Assembly: GCA_024741835.1 (NCBI GenBank)
Contig: JAENRP010000043.1
Location: forward strand, 152,579-216,578
Direction of reading: 5' to 3'
DNA length: 64,000 bases
From: Diplocarpon mali
Taxonomy: Eukaryota > Ascomycota > Leotiomycetes > Helotiales > Drepanopezizaceae
The notes beneath the pieces were generated by a model. The model saw only the letters and a list, made by a program, of their open reading frames with translations, was not told where the DNA came from and did no database searches. Made by a program: the position numbers and the translations under genes. This document shows positions 10,758 to 21,646 of the stretch, piece by piece. Position 1 is the stretch's first letter; each line of letters starts with the position of its first letter.

Positions 10758-13700
10758 ATGTACGTACTCTCCAACCAAGTGCGTCTTTTGTTAAGCAAGT
10801 TTCATTCTCTTCGACAGCTAACAGCGACGCCTATTCAGGAAGTTTGGAAAGCAGATACAGAAAAGGCAGCTCGAGGTGCCTGAGTATGCTGCCAGTTTCG
10901 TCAACTACAAGGCTCTCAAGAAGGTACGTCGTTCCGATTTTTATACCAGGAAAAAGCAGTCAATACAGGGCTGTTTTTGCAACCGTATCGAACATGAGAT
11001 ACTGTCTATGTGCTAACTCTGTACTGTCAGCTCATCAAAAAGCTTTCTGCAACACCCACACTCCTGGCACTAAATGACCTTCACCGCCAGAATGGCGTTG
11101 TTGACACTCAATCTGCGCTCCAGGCTAACAAGGCAACCTTCTTTTTCCAGCTCGTAAGTCAGCACGTCATGAAATTTGCTGCTCCACCATTCTGAAAACT
11201 GGTTAGGAACGCGAGCTCGAGAAAGTCAATGCATTCTACCTCCAGAAAGAGGCCGAGGTAAGCGGAGCTTCCATGTACATATTCTGGAGCATTTGATTAA
11301 CCCGGAGCAGCTGAAAATTAGATTGAAGACCCTGCTGGATAAGAAAAAAGTCCTTCAGTCTCGCAGCCACAATACCTCGAGGCGTTCCGCGAAATTCACC
11401 ACCCTGGAAGAGGGGTTTCAGCAATTCTGTAATGACTTAAACAAGCTTCAACAATTCGTAGAAATCAACGGGACTGCATTTTCGAAGATTTTGAAGAAAT
11501 GGGACAAGACTTCCAAGTCAAAGACAAAGGAGCTTTACCTCTCCCGTGCTGTTGAGGTTCAGCCATTTTTCAATGCAACTGTTATCAGTGAACTCTCTGA
11601 TCAGGCCACTACTAGTCTACAGGAGCTCGGGGCTTGGTCTGAAGGCGACCACGTTAGCTTCGAAAGAAATCCGGACCACATTGTCAGCAGTCAACATCTC
11701 CTAGGTACAGACGAGGGCGATGCCGATACACTCCTGCTGGAAGCCGTCATCTCTGGCAATCTTGAATCCCTGAAAGATCTTCTACTGCGCCTGAAAACAG
11801 CTGCAGATCCAAACAGCTCTCGAGACACTGCTCTTCTGGAACGAATCACTAGAACCTTTCTCGCGGCGATTAATGAAGGACCACTGGAGTCATTGCAATT
11901 ACTACTCGATACGGGACTTGTCGATATTCAATCTGAGGATGATATCAACGAGAGGAACTGTCTCCATCAAGCGACTATTTACGCCAACACCTTTGTGTTA
12001 GTGTTTGGATTGAATAAAGGTGTCGCCGTAAGTCGAAAAGATGTATATGGGCGAGTCCCTCTACACTACGCATGTATGCATGGACGCTTAGACATGGTGG
12101 AGGCTCTATTGAATGGTGAGATACTCAATATAGCTGTGAGCCCTGCCCCATCGCTAATCCATCTAGCGGATCCATCCACAATTGACCTCATCGACCACGA
12201 CAACTTCACGCCTCTTATTCATGCCATAATCCATGGCCACCTGGAGTGTGCAGAGAGGTTGCTAGCACGTTCCGCTCGAATTGACCCTATTTCCGATGCA
12301 GATCACGTACCATTGAATTTAGCTTGCGAGTACGGCTCGATGGCCATTGTCGAGTTGCTCCTGAAGCATGGTGCCAACATCCTACCAGATGCTGAAGGTC
12401 TATTTCCACAGCATCTTGTCGCTCGTTCTGGACAAACTCCACAAATACTTCTACTTCTAAAAGAATACGGCGCAAACCTAGATCAGATCGACAAATTATA
12501 TTCTTGGACTCCGCTATTCCACGCAGCGAGTGAAGGTAATGTGCCTTGTATGCAGACACTTCTCAATGTCGGCGTTCAGACAAGCATATTGGACGAGAAA
12601 GGGCTCTCTGCTATGTATTATGCAGCTTGGGAAGGCTATCTCGAATGCATGAAGCTTCTATCATCAATACCTACTAAGAACCGCCAAAATTATCAAACCA
12701 AACAATCGCTTAGATCAATGGGTAGTAGTAGCAGTGCGCCGATTCCGATGAGTCTGGACGTTGATGCAATCCCCGAACTTGAGCTTCCTCCACCTATCAT
12801 ACCATTACGACGCTATGGTCATAACTTTCTCGACACGAAGACTTTTGTTCAGATCAGCTTTGACGGAAACTGTGACCAACCGATGACATTTTTTCACGAC
12901 AGTAAATACCCCGCAGCTCGCCTCACAATTTCTTCGAAACTGTCTGATTTGATACCTAAAAACATCCTCCTTCCATTTCATGAAGATACCCGTTTGGTTT
13001 CTTTTCAAGTTGATAATCTTGATTCTTTTGCCATTGATTTCGATGTATTTCCTACTTACGGCGCCAAGGTCATTGCAAAGACTGTTGCTCTACCAAGCAC
13101 TTTTCGGGCACTGACGAGCAGCTCTGGGCGTTGCTGCTTACCGCTTTTTGATCCACGATTGAGGGCTATAGGGCAGATCACATTCAACTTCCAGGTAATC
13201 AAGCCATTCCAAGGAAAGCCGTTGGAGATCACCGATTTTGAAACATACTGGAAGGCGACCAGCCAATTCGACCACAGACCTAGTGCGTTCATTACCGGCT
13301 CGAGTTTGTCAGGAGATTATGTGCTACTATTTTTGCAGCACACATGCGATGGAGTACCTGTCCTTTGGCCGAGGTGGACAATGGACTATATGGATATCGA
13401 GTTTCCTGTATGCAGACTGACATATGGCCAATTCATCAGCGCTGGCTCTCGCCATACACGTAAAGCTGGGGATCTTGAAGCTATTCCAAATCAGCCTCTA
13501 ACAAGAATTGCCGATGTGCATCGCGTTCTCTCTAATTCTGCCGTATCTCTGCATGATGCTTTATCATTGCTGCCGGCAGGCATGCATGTCAATATTCAGG
13601 TCTTGTATCCATCTGCAGAGGAAGAGAAGTCCCTGCGCTTGGGCCCAACTGTCAACATCAATACTTTCGGAGATGCAATACTAGGCGTTGTCTTCGATCA

Positions 13701-14201
13701 TGCAAGGTCTCTAAGAGAGCGGACACCCGATGCCATGAGATCCATCGTCTTCAGTTCTTTCAACCCGACCGTCTGTACGGCCTTGAATTGGAAGCAACCG
13801 AATTACCCCGTCTTCTTATGCAACGATCTAGGGCGTGAGAGCGAATTAAATCCATCATCTTCGGTTCTCAGCAGTGGAAGGAGGAAGACTTCAATCAAAG
13901 AGGCTGTGAGGATAGCTCAGAATAATAATTTCATGGGCTTGATATGCTCTTCAAGTCTACTGGAAAGTTACTCTTTGTGTCTCTTTCTCATCGATATACT
14001 GACAATCTCTTATAGGATATGGTTCCAGCATTGGTTGAAGCTATCAAGGCGCAAGGACTTGTGCTTGTCACAGACAAATCTGCTGAGCAGCGACAGGCTG
14101 GAGTAATTTCAGATGATCCGTTCCCGAGGCTGCCGGAGGGTATCGATGGGGTACTAAAAGCCAATGGAGTTCTGCAATTCAATGAAAGCATTGACATGTA
14201 G
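10758..14201 (+). CDS. PHO81: PHO81/NUC-2 phosphate-sensing regulator (SPX, ankyrin, GDPD-like), about 1032 aa
   Basis: Exons: 10758-10759 (AT of the start codon), 10839-10923, 11031-11153, 11207-11257, 11311-13962 and 14016-14201. In yeast and Neurospora this protein inhibits the cyclin-CDK pair Pho80-Pho85 (PREG-PGOV) under phosphate starvation. Domains: SPX at residues 1-180 (begins MKFGKQIQ, with the basic LIKKLS helix); ankyrin repeats at about 230-520 (for example DVYGRVPLHYACMHGRLDMV and NFTPLIHAIIHGHLECAERL); a degenerate GDPD region to the end. The start codon is split AT|G by intron 10760-10838. The last intron lacks a normal donor: the expected phase-0 site at 13963 reads GAAAGT, and the first nearby GT (13967) would shift the frame unless the acceptor at 14028 is used. 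The family call is firm; the 3' splice structure is uncertain. Confidence 0.9.
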
Positions 14202-14510
14202 CGAGAATAGCGAGAAGCACAGTGCCTGGCACAGATAGCTTTTCATCAAAATGATCACATACAAGCACTGGCAAACGATTTGCTCGGCCATATTCCAAGA
14301 AAGTGCACCCTGCCAAAATTTCTTGCAGGCTTGCAATTATTTTCAGCGTGAATGATATGCCATGCTCTACCTCAGCGCCCTGATGAGTACTTGGCTTGCT
14401 TACCTCGAAGCATTCAGATACTAGGGGATTTTCTGTCCGCTTGATGCCGTCTTCCTCTTCTATGCCTTCTCTTCGCTTGGAAAGAATAGTAGTCAATTCC
14501 AGTCACTAGC
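14202..14510. other. Convergent 3' spacer
   Basis: Lies between the stops of PHO81 (plus) and the small membrane protein (minus). A 105-codon minus-strand frame (14179-14496) covers it, but it overlaps the PHO81 3' end and shows no motif, so I treat it as chance. Confidence 0.5.
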
Positions 14511-15218
14511 TCACGCACCCTTCAACTCATATCTCAGCCTTCCCAGTTCCTCCTCCGGATCCACGCCCCCCATGATCCACTTTGCTGTAATCGCAACCGT
14601 ATAAACGGCAGCAGGCAGCCATTCAAAGCCCCACCAAAGCTCGACCTCCTTCCTATTTGCCACACATCCCAACGCAACCAGAATACAACACAGCCCTATG
14701 TTCAAATACGGTAAATACAGCTTGATGGGGCCGTCGATGGCTTGCAGCATGGCTTCTTTCCTAGCGGCCATACTTTGTGGTTTCAAGTGCATGTTGGATT
14801 TATCAAGGAACGCGATGCCAGTCTTCCCTGGCTGAGTGCAGTAGATGAGATATGCCGTAGAGAGGAGGGAGCTTATGCTAAGGAGTGAGAGGAGAGCGGT
14901 TTGCCGGGTGAAGAGGGTGGTCAGGTAGGGAAGATTGGCGACCAAACTGAAGGAGAACAGGGCGGTGTTATATTGCTTGTTACGCTCTGCATTATCTTCT
15001 TTCATTTTTCGGATGATGGAGTCTTGCTCTATTCCTTTTGTATTAGTATGGGCACTTGTATAGTAGTCTGTAAAGAAGGCTGAAGATTGGCCTTTGTGAC
15101 AGATGTGGTGCAAGGTGGACAAACCCTCTTCATCTATTGCTTCATGACTTTCGCTCTCAAATTCACCATCTAGCGGATATCCGAACGTCTTTCTCAACCT
15201 CGCTGTAGTCTGCTCCAT
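14511..15218 (-). CDS. Small multi-pass membrane protein, unknown function (205 aa spliced)
   Basis: The frame is open throughout (235 codons), but 15035-15124 looks like a 90-bp intron: donor GTTTGT, branch ACTAAT, acceptor AAAAG. Removing it keeps the frame and joins DEE to GIEQDSIIRKM, giving 205 residues. The N-terminal third is hydrophilic. Hydrophobic stretches follow around unspliced residues 85-125, 165-188 and 197-215, suggesting three or four membrane spans, with an acidic C-terminal tail (GGVDPEEELGRLRYELKGA). I know similar uncharacterised proteins in filamentous fungi but no function. It shares a 156-bp divergent promoter with COA1. Confidence 0.65.
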   Translation of the reverse strand: MEQTTARLRKTFGYPLDGEFESESHEAIDEEGLSTLHHICHKGQSSAFFTDYYTSAHTNTKGIEQDSIIRKMKEDNAERNKQYNTALFSFSLVANLPYLTTLFTRQTALLSLLSISSLLSTAYLIYCTQPGKTGIAFLDKSNMHLKPQSMAARKEAMLQAIDGPIKLYLPYLNIGLCCILVALGCVANRKEVELWWGFEWLPAAVYTVAITAKWIMGGVDPEEELGRLRYELKGA

Positions 15219-15374
15219 GATGCGTGATGTTGAAAGACCAGAAGTGTGTCGGGGGTTTTAAAGAAATTCGCCAGATCCGCAGCCTCGCCAAAATCAGACA
15301 GAGCAGGCCCAATGATTCTATTGCAACGTGGGAGCACCTGCGCAACAAAATAACGTCTAGAGTCCAAGAACAAG
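15219..15374. promoter_or_regulatory. Bidirectional promoter, 156 bp
   Basis: This is the only spacer between the start codons of the membrane protein (15218, minus) and COA1 (15375, plus), so both promoters and 5' untranslated regions must lie in or overlap it. No TATA box or other defined site stands out. Confidence 0.5.
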
Positions 15375-16046
15375 ATGTTACCACGATTGCTACGCTCTAA
15401 AGCGCTGTTCAAAGCTGGACCGCTGATTCAGAGGAGTTTGGTACAGAAAAGGGCGTTGATCGCTCCCCCGAAGCCTGGTGACGGGCCATTACTAACAAGG
15501 AGAGCTGATCGGGAGCTCCCAGGTATCTATGCTCACATCTTCCAAAGCCTACGGAGCAAATGGCTGATTATTAATACAGATATTCCAGAGAATGGCATGA
15601 AATGGGCCCGCACCGTCCCTATCTTCCTCGTCGTCCTGATCTCGTCTATGCTAGGGATTTTCAACTACCAGAAATCGTCCAGCAGCGTTGTCTCCTCGAC
15701 CATGTACGCCCTCCGAACATCACCAAAAGCCCGTGAGCAGCTGGGTGAGGAGATCTATTTTGCCAGACAGATGCCGTGGATCTGGGGTGAGATGAATATG
15801 TTGCATGGGAAGATCGATATTCACTTCGAGGTCAAGGGTCAGAAGAGCAGTGGAACCATGCGATTTAAAAGTCATAGGACGGCGAGGCAGGGTATGTTTG
15901 TCACAACGGAGTGGAGTTTGGAGATGAAGGATGGTATGAAAATTGATTTGTTGGATGGGGATGATCCGTTCAAGGGAATTGAGATGACTGAGGAGGAGCC
16001 GAAACAGGTCGGAAGGGGATCTTATGCTCCAAATTTGTCGGGATGA
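15375..16046 (+). CDS. COA1: Coa1-like cytochrome c oxidase assembly factor (204 aa spliced)
   Basis: Exons 15375-15522 and 15580-16046. The 57-bp intron (donor GTATCT, acceptor TACAG) is a multiple of three and open, so unspliced RNA would also translate; spliced, the protein reads RELPDIPENGMKW. Yeast Coa1 is an inner-membrane protein needed for early Cox1 assembly into complex IV. Visible features: a basic, Ser/Arg/Leu-rich mitochondrial presequence (residues 1-35), one membrane span (TVPIFLVVLISSMLGIF, about residues 68-84 after splicing) and the conserved DUF1783 block with MPWIWGEMNMLHGKIDIHF. It is divergent from the small membrane protein and convergent with the uL3m gene. Confidence 0.82.
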   Translation: MLPRLLRSKALFKAGPLIQRSLVQKRALIAPPKPGDGPLLTRRADRELPGIYAHIFQSLRSKWLIINTDIPENGMKWARTVPIFLVVLISSMLGIFNYQKSSSSVVSSTMYALRTSPKAREQLGEEIYFARQMPWIWGEMNMLHGKIDIHFEVKGQKSSGTMRFKSHRTARQGMFVTTEWSLEMKDGMKIDLLDGDDPFKGIEMTEEEPKQVGRGSYAPNLSG

Positions 16047-16174
16047 GATCAGTGACGTGTAAATGGTTAGTATTATGAAGTCTGGTAGTCCATGCATTGC
16101 AATGGAGTTATAAGGATCCATGTCTTAAAATACACAGATGATGTACGAATATTTACTGTACACTTTTTCACTCA

Positions 16175-17104
16175 TTATGATGTTGCTACCATCTTCCCCT
16201 CTATCTTCTCTGCCCCGTCCACAGCTTCAGAAATCGTTGGCCACGGTTTTTTGATCGCATCTTGGATCTTAACAATGCAACCCTTTGGCCCAGCAAGACA
16301 CCCGTTGAGAATCAGTAGTCCATTTGCCGCATCCACCTTCAACACTTTGAGGTTTTGAATCGTGACTTGATTTCCTCCCATTCGTCCCGGCATCTTTTTT
16401 CCTGGCAAAACTCTGGAACCACTTCCCTGAGAAGCGCCCGAAGAACCCATAGCACGATGCGTCTTCGAATTACCATGAGAAGCAGGCTGACCTTTAAACC
16501 CCCATCTCTTCATGCCGCCCGCCCATCCCATTCCCCTACAATCCGATCTAGTATCCACATACTGGCCCTCCAGAAACCACTCCGGTCCAAGAGTCTCTCC
16601 AACCTTCAACAGCCCTTTCTCATTCTTGACTCTGAACTCTGTAACAAATCTCTTCGGACTGACTTCTGCGCCGGCAAAATGTCCTAGCAGCGGTCTCGCA
16701 ACATTGGACGGATCCTTCCACCCAGCTCCGATCTGCACCGCGTAATATCCATGCCTCTCTCTCGTCTTGTGAGACACCACCTGTACTCGGTCGAACTGTA
16801 AAACCGTACAAGGCGTCCTAATTCCCGTCTCGGGATCGTATAGCGCAGTCATCCCTTTCTTGATAGCCAATGCTCCCGTCCTCAAAGGCAGGGTAAAGTC
16901 TTTTCGTTTGAGTGCTGCCGCTGGTGAGTGTTCAAGGGTTGGCAGTCCTGCAGTCTTCTGGTTGAATCTGCCTGGCTTTCCTCGAGCCGGGGCGGTCGTC
17001 CACCCATATTTGACCCCACGCTTCGCTGTGATTGGGATGAATTCGCTAGGGGGAAGGAAAAATGGTGACGATTGCGCCCAGCTTGTTGGCAGTTTTGGTG
17101 CCAT
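16175..17104 (-). CDS. MRPL9: Mitochondrial large-subunit ribosomal protein uL3m (yeast MRPL9), 309 aa
   Basis: A single exon starting at the first in-frame ATG (17104; context AAAATGGCA). The protein belongs to the bacterial L3 family of the mitochondrial ribosome and helps assemble the 3' domain of the large rRNA. Visible marks: IKKGMTALYDPETG early on, the L3 core at WAGGMKRWGFKGQPASHGNS, then PGKKMPGRMGGNQVTIQNLK and the C-terminal LILNGCLAGPKGCIVKI. Residues 1-60 serve as the mitochondrial targeting region. The open frame extends 42 codons upstream but has no ATG there. The gene ends 128 bp from COA1 and starts 176 bp from JLP2. Confidence 0.93.
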   Translation of the reverse strand: MAPKLPTSWAQSSPFFLPPSEFIPITAKRGVKYGWTTAPARGKPGRFNQKTAGLPTLEHSPAAALKRKDFTLPLRTGALAIKKGMTALYDPETGIRTPCTVLQFDRVQVVSHKTRERHGYYAVQIGAGWKDPSNVARPLLGHFAGAEVSPKRFVTEFRVKNEKGLLKVGETLGPEWFLEGQYVDTRSDCRGMGWAGGMKRWGFKGQPASHGNSKTHRAMGSSGASQGSGSRVLPGKKMPGRMGGNQVTIQNLKVLKVDAANGLLILNGCLAGPKGCIVKIQDAIKKPWPTISEAVDGAEKIEGKMVATS

Positions 17105-17280
17105 TTTGCGTGGGCTGTTATGATGAGAGTAATGGAATGCGAGAGCTTGATGATTATTCTGGGCAGGGAGGACTACGGTGGGCCGAAGCGACCTAATTGC
17201 GTTGCCAATATCAAAAAGAACTCTTGCCAAATTGTTAGACTAAAAGCACAGAACGGCGATGAAATCGGTGTCTTCCCACG
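17105..17280. promoter_or_regulatory. Bidirectional promoter between uL3m and JLP2 genes
   Basis: A 176-bp spacer between two outward-facing start codons. It must carry 5' ends for both transcripts. No specific factor site is evident by eye. Confidence 0.5.
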
Positions 17281-18128
17281 ATGGTTTATTACTTTACCTC
17301 CAATGCAGTGTCCCCTTCGGCTGAAATCTACGCTGGCAAAGACAAAGTTGAAAGTAAGTTGGGCTGAATTTGAAGATGTCACCAGCTCCGCTGACACAAT
17401 GAAGACGAGGATCTGATTAAATATGGCTTGGAAGAAGATATCTGGTTTCACGCCGACAAGTTGTCGAGCGCCCATATCTATCTTCGTATGAAAGATGGTG
17501 ATAATTGGGAATCTATCGATGAAGGAATTCTTATCGATTGCGCACAACTGACCAAGGCCAACTCCATTGAAGGTGTGTCTACCTGGTGAGATTGAGACCT
17601 AATTTTCACACGCTGGCCAGGAAACAAGAAGGACAATGTTACCATTATCTACACTCCATGGGCCAATCTCAAGAAGGATGGATCTATGGCAGTCGGTCAA
17701 GTTGGTTTCAAGGATCCTCGAAAGGTCAGTCTGCTCTAGAGCCATCCCTTTGGAACAGTGCTAAACAGGTGGCTTCAGGTGAAGAGAATACTTGTTCAGC
17801 AGCGAGAGAACCCTATAGTCAATCGTCTTAACAAGACAAAGGTTGAGAGGTTCCCGGATCTTCAGATGGAGAGAGAGGAAAAGTTGAAAGCCGTGAGGAA
17901 GAAAGACCAAGCTGCTAGACTGACCAGAGTAAGCCCAAATCACAATACCGTGGGTAGCTCTCTCCTACTAAGTTCACCTAGAAAAAAGAAGAAGCTAGAG
18001 TAGCCGAGGAGCGGAAGCAGAAAAAGTGGCAGAAAGATCACGCATACGACGAGTTATTTCAGGATCAAGAACCAGACGAGGCTAATAATCAGTATCGTGA
18101 AGGCGATGATTCCGATGATTTTATGTAG
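17281..18128 (+). CDS. JLP2: Jlp2 / CCDC25 family protein (NFACT-R-like domain), 213 aa
   Basis: Exons 17281-17353, 17405-17572, 17621-17724, 17779-17928 and 17982-18128; all phases close. The N-terminus [20 protein letters not shown] is typical of CCDC25/Jlp2. A compact NFACT-R-like domain follows ([50 protein letters not shown]), then a charged coiled-coil tail rich in Lys and Glu and a C-terminal DDSDDFM. The domain is related to the RNA-binding part of Rqc2/NEMF; the exact role of the yeast protein is not settled. It is divergently paired with the uL3m gene. Confidence 0.92.
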
Positions 18129-18402
18129 ATTTTTCACAATTCTAATCATTCTATAACAGGCATGCTATTCCAAGACTTTATATTTCGCAAAGGCAGGCTG
18201 GCCCATCCTACGCCTTCGATCGCCTTGAAAACCCTCACGCGACCGTGGTATCTTTTTCTAGGTAGATTTCAGGTTAGATGAATATTCAGTGGACCATGTA
18301 AATTAAAATTGGAGATGACTGACCTTACTCATAATGCCTTGTGTCTTTCCTTGTCATAGCCATGTACTTTCTGTCTTCCTATGAAGCTTTTTTTTTCACT
18401 TC

Positions 18403-19120
18403 TCATTGACGCCCACCGAGATGGCTTCCCATCTGATTAATCGGCATTCCCTTCACAGCATGATCACTAGGGTTTGCAGCCGCTTCATATAGGATGTTGG
18501 TCGGCGCTCTGCCCAGCTGCATCCAGTCACCCTTGAACCCTAAATAGCTAATTCTCGTCTCATCTTCTCCATAATTATCCTCCACAAACAAGGTCAGGCT
18601 CTGAACCTTTCCAAATAGAGCACGTTTGACCTGGATATCCTGCACATCGGATGTCTGGGAGAGCTTGAACTCTTGGGTGGGAGAGAGGTCCGAGGCGGCT
18701 GAGAAGTCGATATCGTCACGGTTGATGAAAACTTTGAGAGTTTGGGGCGCGGAGTCGGAGGCCGAAGCACGGATAAAGATTGAGTGAAGCTTGATCTGAC
18801 CTGTGAATCTAATTCAAGCTCTCATTAGTTGTGGAGCTACCAAATAGGAGAGGGCTAGCAAACGGGATGTGTATGAGCAGCTGCTCGTCAGCATCACTCT
18901 CGAGATCTGGCTCAGCTTGTAATCTTTCAGCCCAAGTCTTCTTCACAATCGCCTTTCCGGAATTGATTCTTGCTTCGTTTAAAGTGGTGATATCGTCGAA
19001 ATTGATATGTTGGTAGAGCGAGTATTGGAGGGCGGGCGTTATGTCGTCAGAATGGTCATGTCCTGCGTGATCATGATCATGTCCTGCATGACCAAGCTCA
19101 TTGTGGCAATGACCTGACAT
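18403..19120 (-). CDS. PITH-domain protein with a histidine-rich N-terminus (220 aa)
   Basis: Exons 18864-19120 and 18403-18808, joined across an intron (donor GTTTGC, acceptor AATTAG) so that the motif reads IHIPFTGQIKLHSI. This is a PITH domain, found in human PITHD1 and at the C-terminus of thioredoxin-like TXNL1, where it binds the proteasome. No thioredoxin domain is present, so it resembles PITHD1. Residues 1-25 carry about nine His plus Cys and Asp (HCHNELGHAGHDHDHAGHD), which could bind metal. The domain runs from about residue 28 to 195, with FKGDWMQLG near the end. The function in fungi is unclear. Confidence 0.9.
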
Positions 19121-21646
19121 CTTTTATTTTGTAGGTCCTTTTTCAGACGGACCTCAGAAGTGGTTGTGAAATAAGGTGGTAGTTAACAGATTTGCTGCAC
19201 AGTTGGCGGGGTAAATGAGGGGCATCAAATCGAATATAGCGATTTTCTTTTTCTTTCTACTTGGCCTATAGCTTCAAAATTTACTTCCACTAAGTTTACT
19301 TAAGAGCTTTCATCTTATCAAGCGAACAAACAGAGAACTATCCCAGGCGGTACCACCAATTTCATATCAGGAAAGCTTCTGATTATTCGTCAGTACTGCT
19401 TTGCTTAAATGTTTTTACCGCCTCGATATCGCTTCAATTGCATTATTAGAATCATATCTGCTTCAAATACAAACTCGTGATATCCGGCCTGGGAAAAGCA
19501 TGTCAGAGGGATAAGAATACCTGCGCGTGTATTTCTTGGTGTTGTTCAGAGCTGGTTGTTGTTATGTTCTGACCAGGTCTTGTTGTCTACAAGTCGGGCA
19601 TAAATATTGAGTAAGGTATAGATGATAAACGAGGAGGCTAGGGCTCGCAGCTGCCACTTTAATATCGTTCTCGGCTCGTCCGATCTTGAAAGTTTTCTTA
19701 AGCCTCACGCATAGAAATTTCTTATATACTTCAGATATACAGGGAATACTTATTCCACAGCTCGGGCGGGGGTTAGGAGTTCAACTGAAGTCAAATTTAG
19801 AACTAGAATGGACTAAAGAGTGAAATTTCCCATTTTGTCATTGCTTGAAGTGTGCAGAGCAATCGGATTCTTCTTTCTGGTCGGCTCTTCTGTTGGTCTA
19901 CAGCGTTGGTGAGTCATTTAGCCGCAGACTTGGACAGAGCAGCGCCCATGGCACTTCTGCATCTCTACCTTGTAATAGTGCCATACTGAACGAGAGGACT
20001 TGATTCACCCCAGGTGATTTCTTCTCTCCTCCCCGATTGTTCAGCCTACAAAACATCTCCCCAGCCGTATCCACAGCTTGGAGAAGCGCGTTGGCTTAGC
20101 ATTTCAGCAAGGCTTGAGCATTTAGGATGAAGGATGGTGACTTTCGCGTTTGCAACTCACCTGATGAGAAGTCAGCACGAAGTTTCTCAGGACTGTGTAG
20201 TCACGATCACTCATTGACCAAGTAAATTGGCTTTGCTGTGAGTTTGCATTGAGGTTCTATAAAGGACAACGCCCTGATCGAAGCCGGCTTTGAGTTACTG
20301 CGATGCCCTCAGAAGCTCTCCAGTATAATAAAAATAGGCCGTGGGATAGCTCACGCTGAAGAGTTAAAAGTACACGTAAAACTTCGCTCGATTACATCAG
20401 GGCCATGAGCAGGCGATTTCCTGGCTCGTGTGTCTCAAGTAGATACCTTATAGGTGTGTTTGTCGCTGGAGTCAGGATCTAGAGAGGTTCTACCAAAATA
20501 GAGAATCTGAGCACATGGCTCGTGTCATATTGCATGACGACAATTTAGGTCCTCAAAGGCTACCAGAGGGGTCACGAGAAATGGCTCTTTACTTGAACAA
20601 GCACAGCTCTGACAGTTGCTAAAACCGAGTAGATTCGTCCAAGGAAAGGGATTCCATATCTGACACAATTCTCAAGTTGTATGAGAGACAATGAGTATGA
20701 ATGTATGTAAATCATATTACAGATGTGAGCGAACTTGTGAGTTAGAAATGTGAGGTTGAGGGTTTGGCGGCTGAATGCAAGCAGGCAGAATTAGATATTA
20801 CTTACCTTACGAAAGTAAATGAATGTTTCGAGAAGACGGAGAAAGCTCCCATTGATACCGTGGGCGAGCACGTCAAGAGATACTGTTGCGCTGATGACAC
20901 CCAAACACAGTAGCTACAGGTACGTACATTCCGAACTGGTATAGTCACATGACAATGGAAGATAAATCACATGATCTGTGCAAACAGAGCAAACATAGCA
21001 GCTCGTCTATTTCTCGTTAGCGCCGTTTGGAATTTCGTCTTGCCTATATATACAGCTCCTGGCCCCCTTTACCTCCTTCTTTCTTCTTCAGCTCTCTTTG
21101 CCTATTGGCTTAGATCAAGTGTAGTATCTGTTCTTTTCAGTTTAATCTCTGAAAGATCCCTAAGGGGATCACATTGATTATACTTATTTTTGCCTCTCGG
21201 GAAGATGCCTCTGGGCTTGCCTAAGCTTCTTCACACTGTGTCATTGGTATTACACTGCCTCCAATTGACGCGACCTTTTCATTGCAAATTTGGGCTTGCC
21301 CAGATGGCGAAGAAGAAACTACCTGACCCGAACTACTGTGAATGACCTAAAAATGAGCAATTGCATAGGAGAAAAAGTGTTACTTGTATGCCTACATGAG
21401 GCATAATCTGTATGAAATAATATAAGAGCCGGCATTCTCGATAAAAACTTGAGCTATTACGCTTACCCTAGAGTAAAATCTATGGGCACGGCATAATTGA
21501 GCGTGTGCAGCTATGCTTAGGATGATTTGATTCCGCCTGTGAACATAGTGCGCGAACGAGTTGGTTTTCCCAATAAAAACTTGCTCTGATCCAATTAAGA
21601 GAACCCTGAGTATTGATCTCGCTCAACCACAATCTGAGGCCTTAAA
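19121..21646. other. 2.5-kb gene-free stretch
   Basis: Upstream of both flanking genes. No frame over 70 codons has splice support. A promoter-like patch lies near 21040-21130: TATATATA at about 21043 followed by a CT-rich run, but no open frame begins there except a 68-codon one (20971-21177) without motifs. It may carry an untranslated RNA or only the promoters of the PITH and translin genes. Confidence 0.45.

Noticed and set aside
14179..14496. 105-codon minus-strand ORF
   Set aside because: It overlaps the PHO81 3' coding end, has no motif and lies in a convergent 3' spacer.
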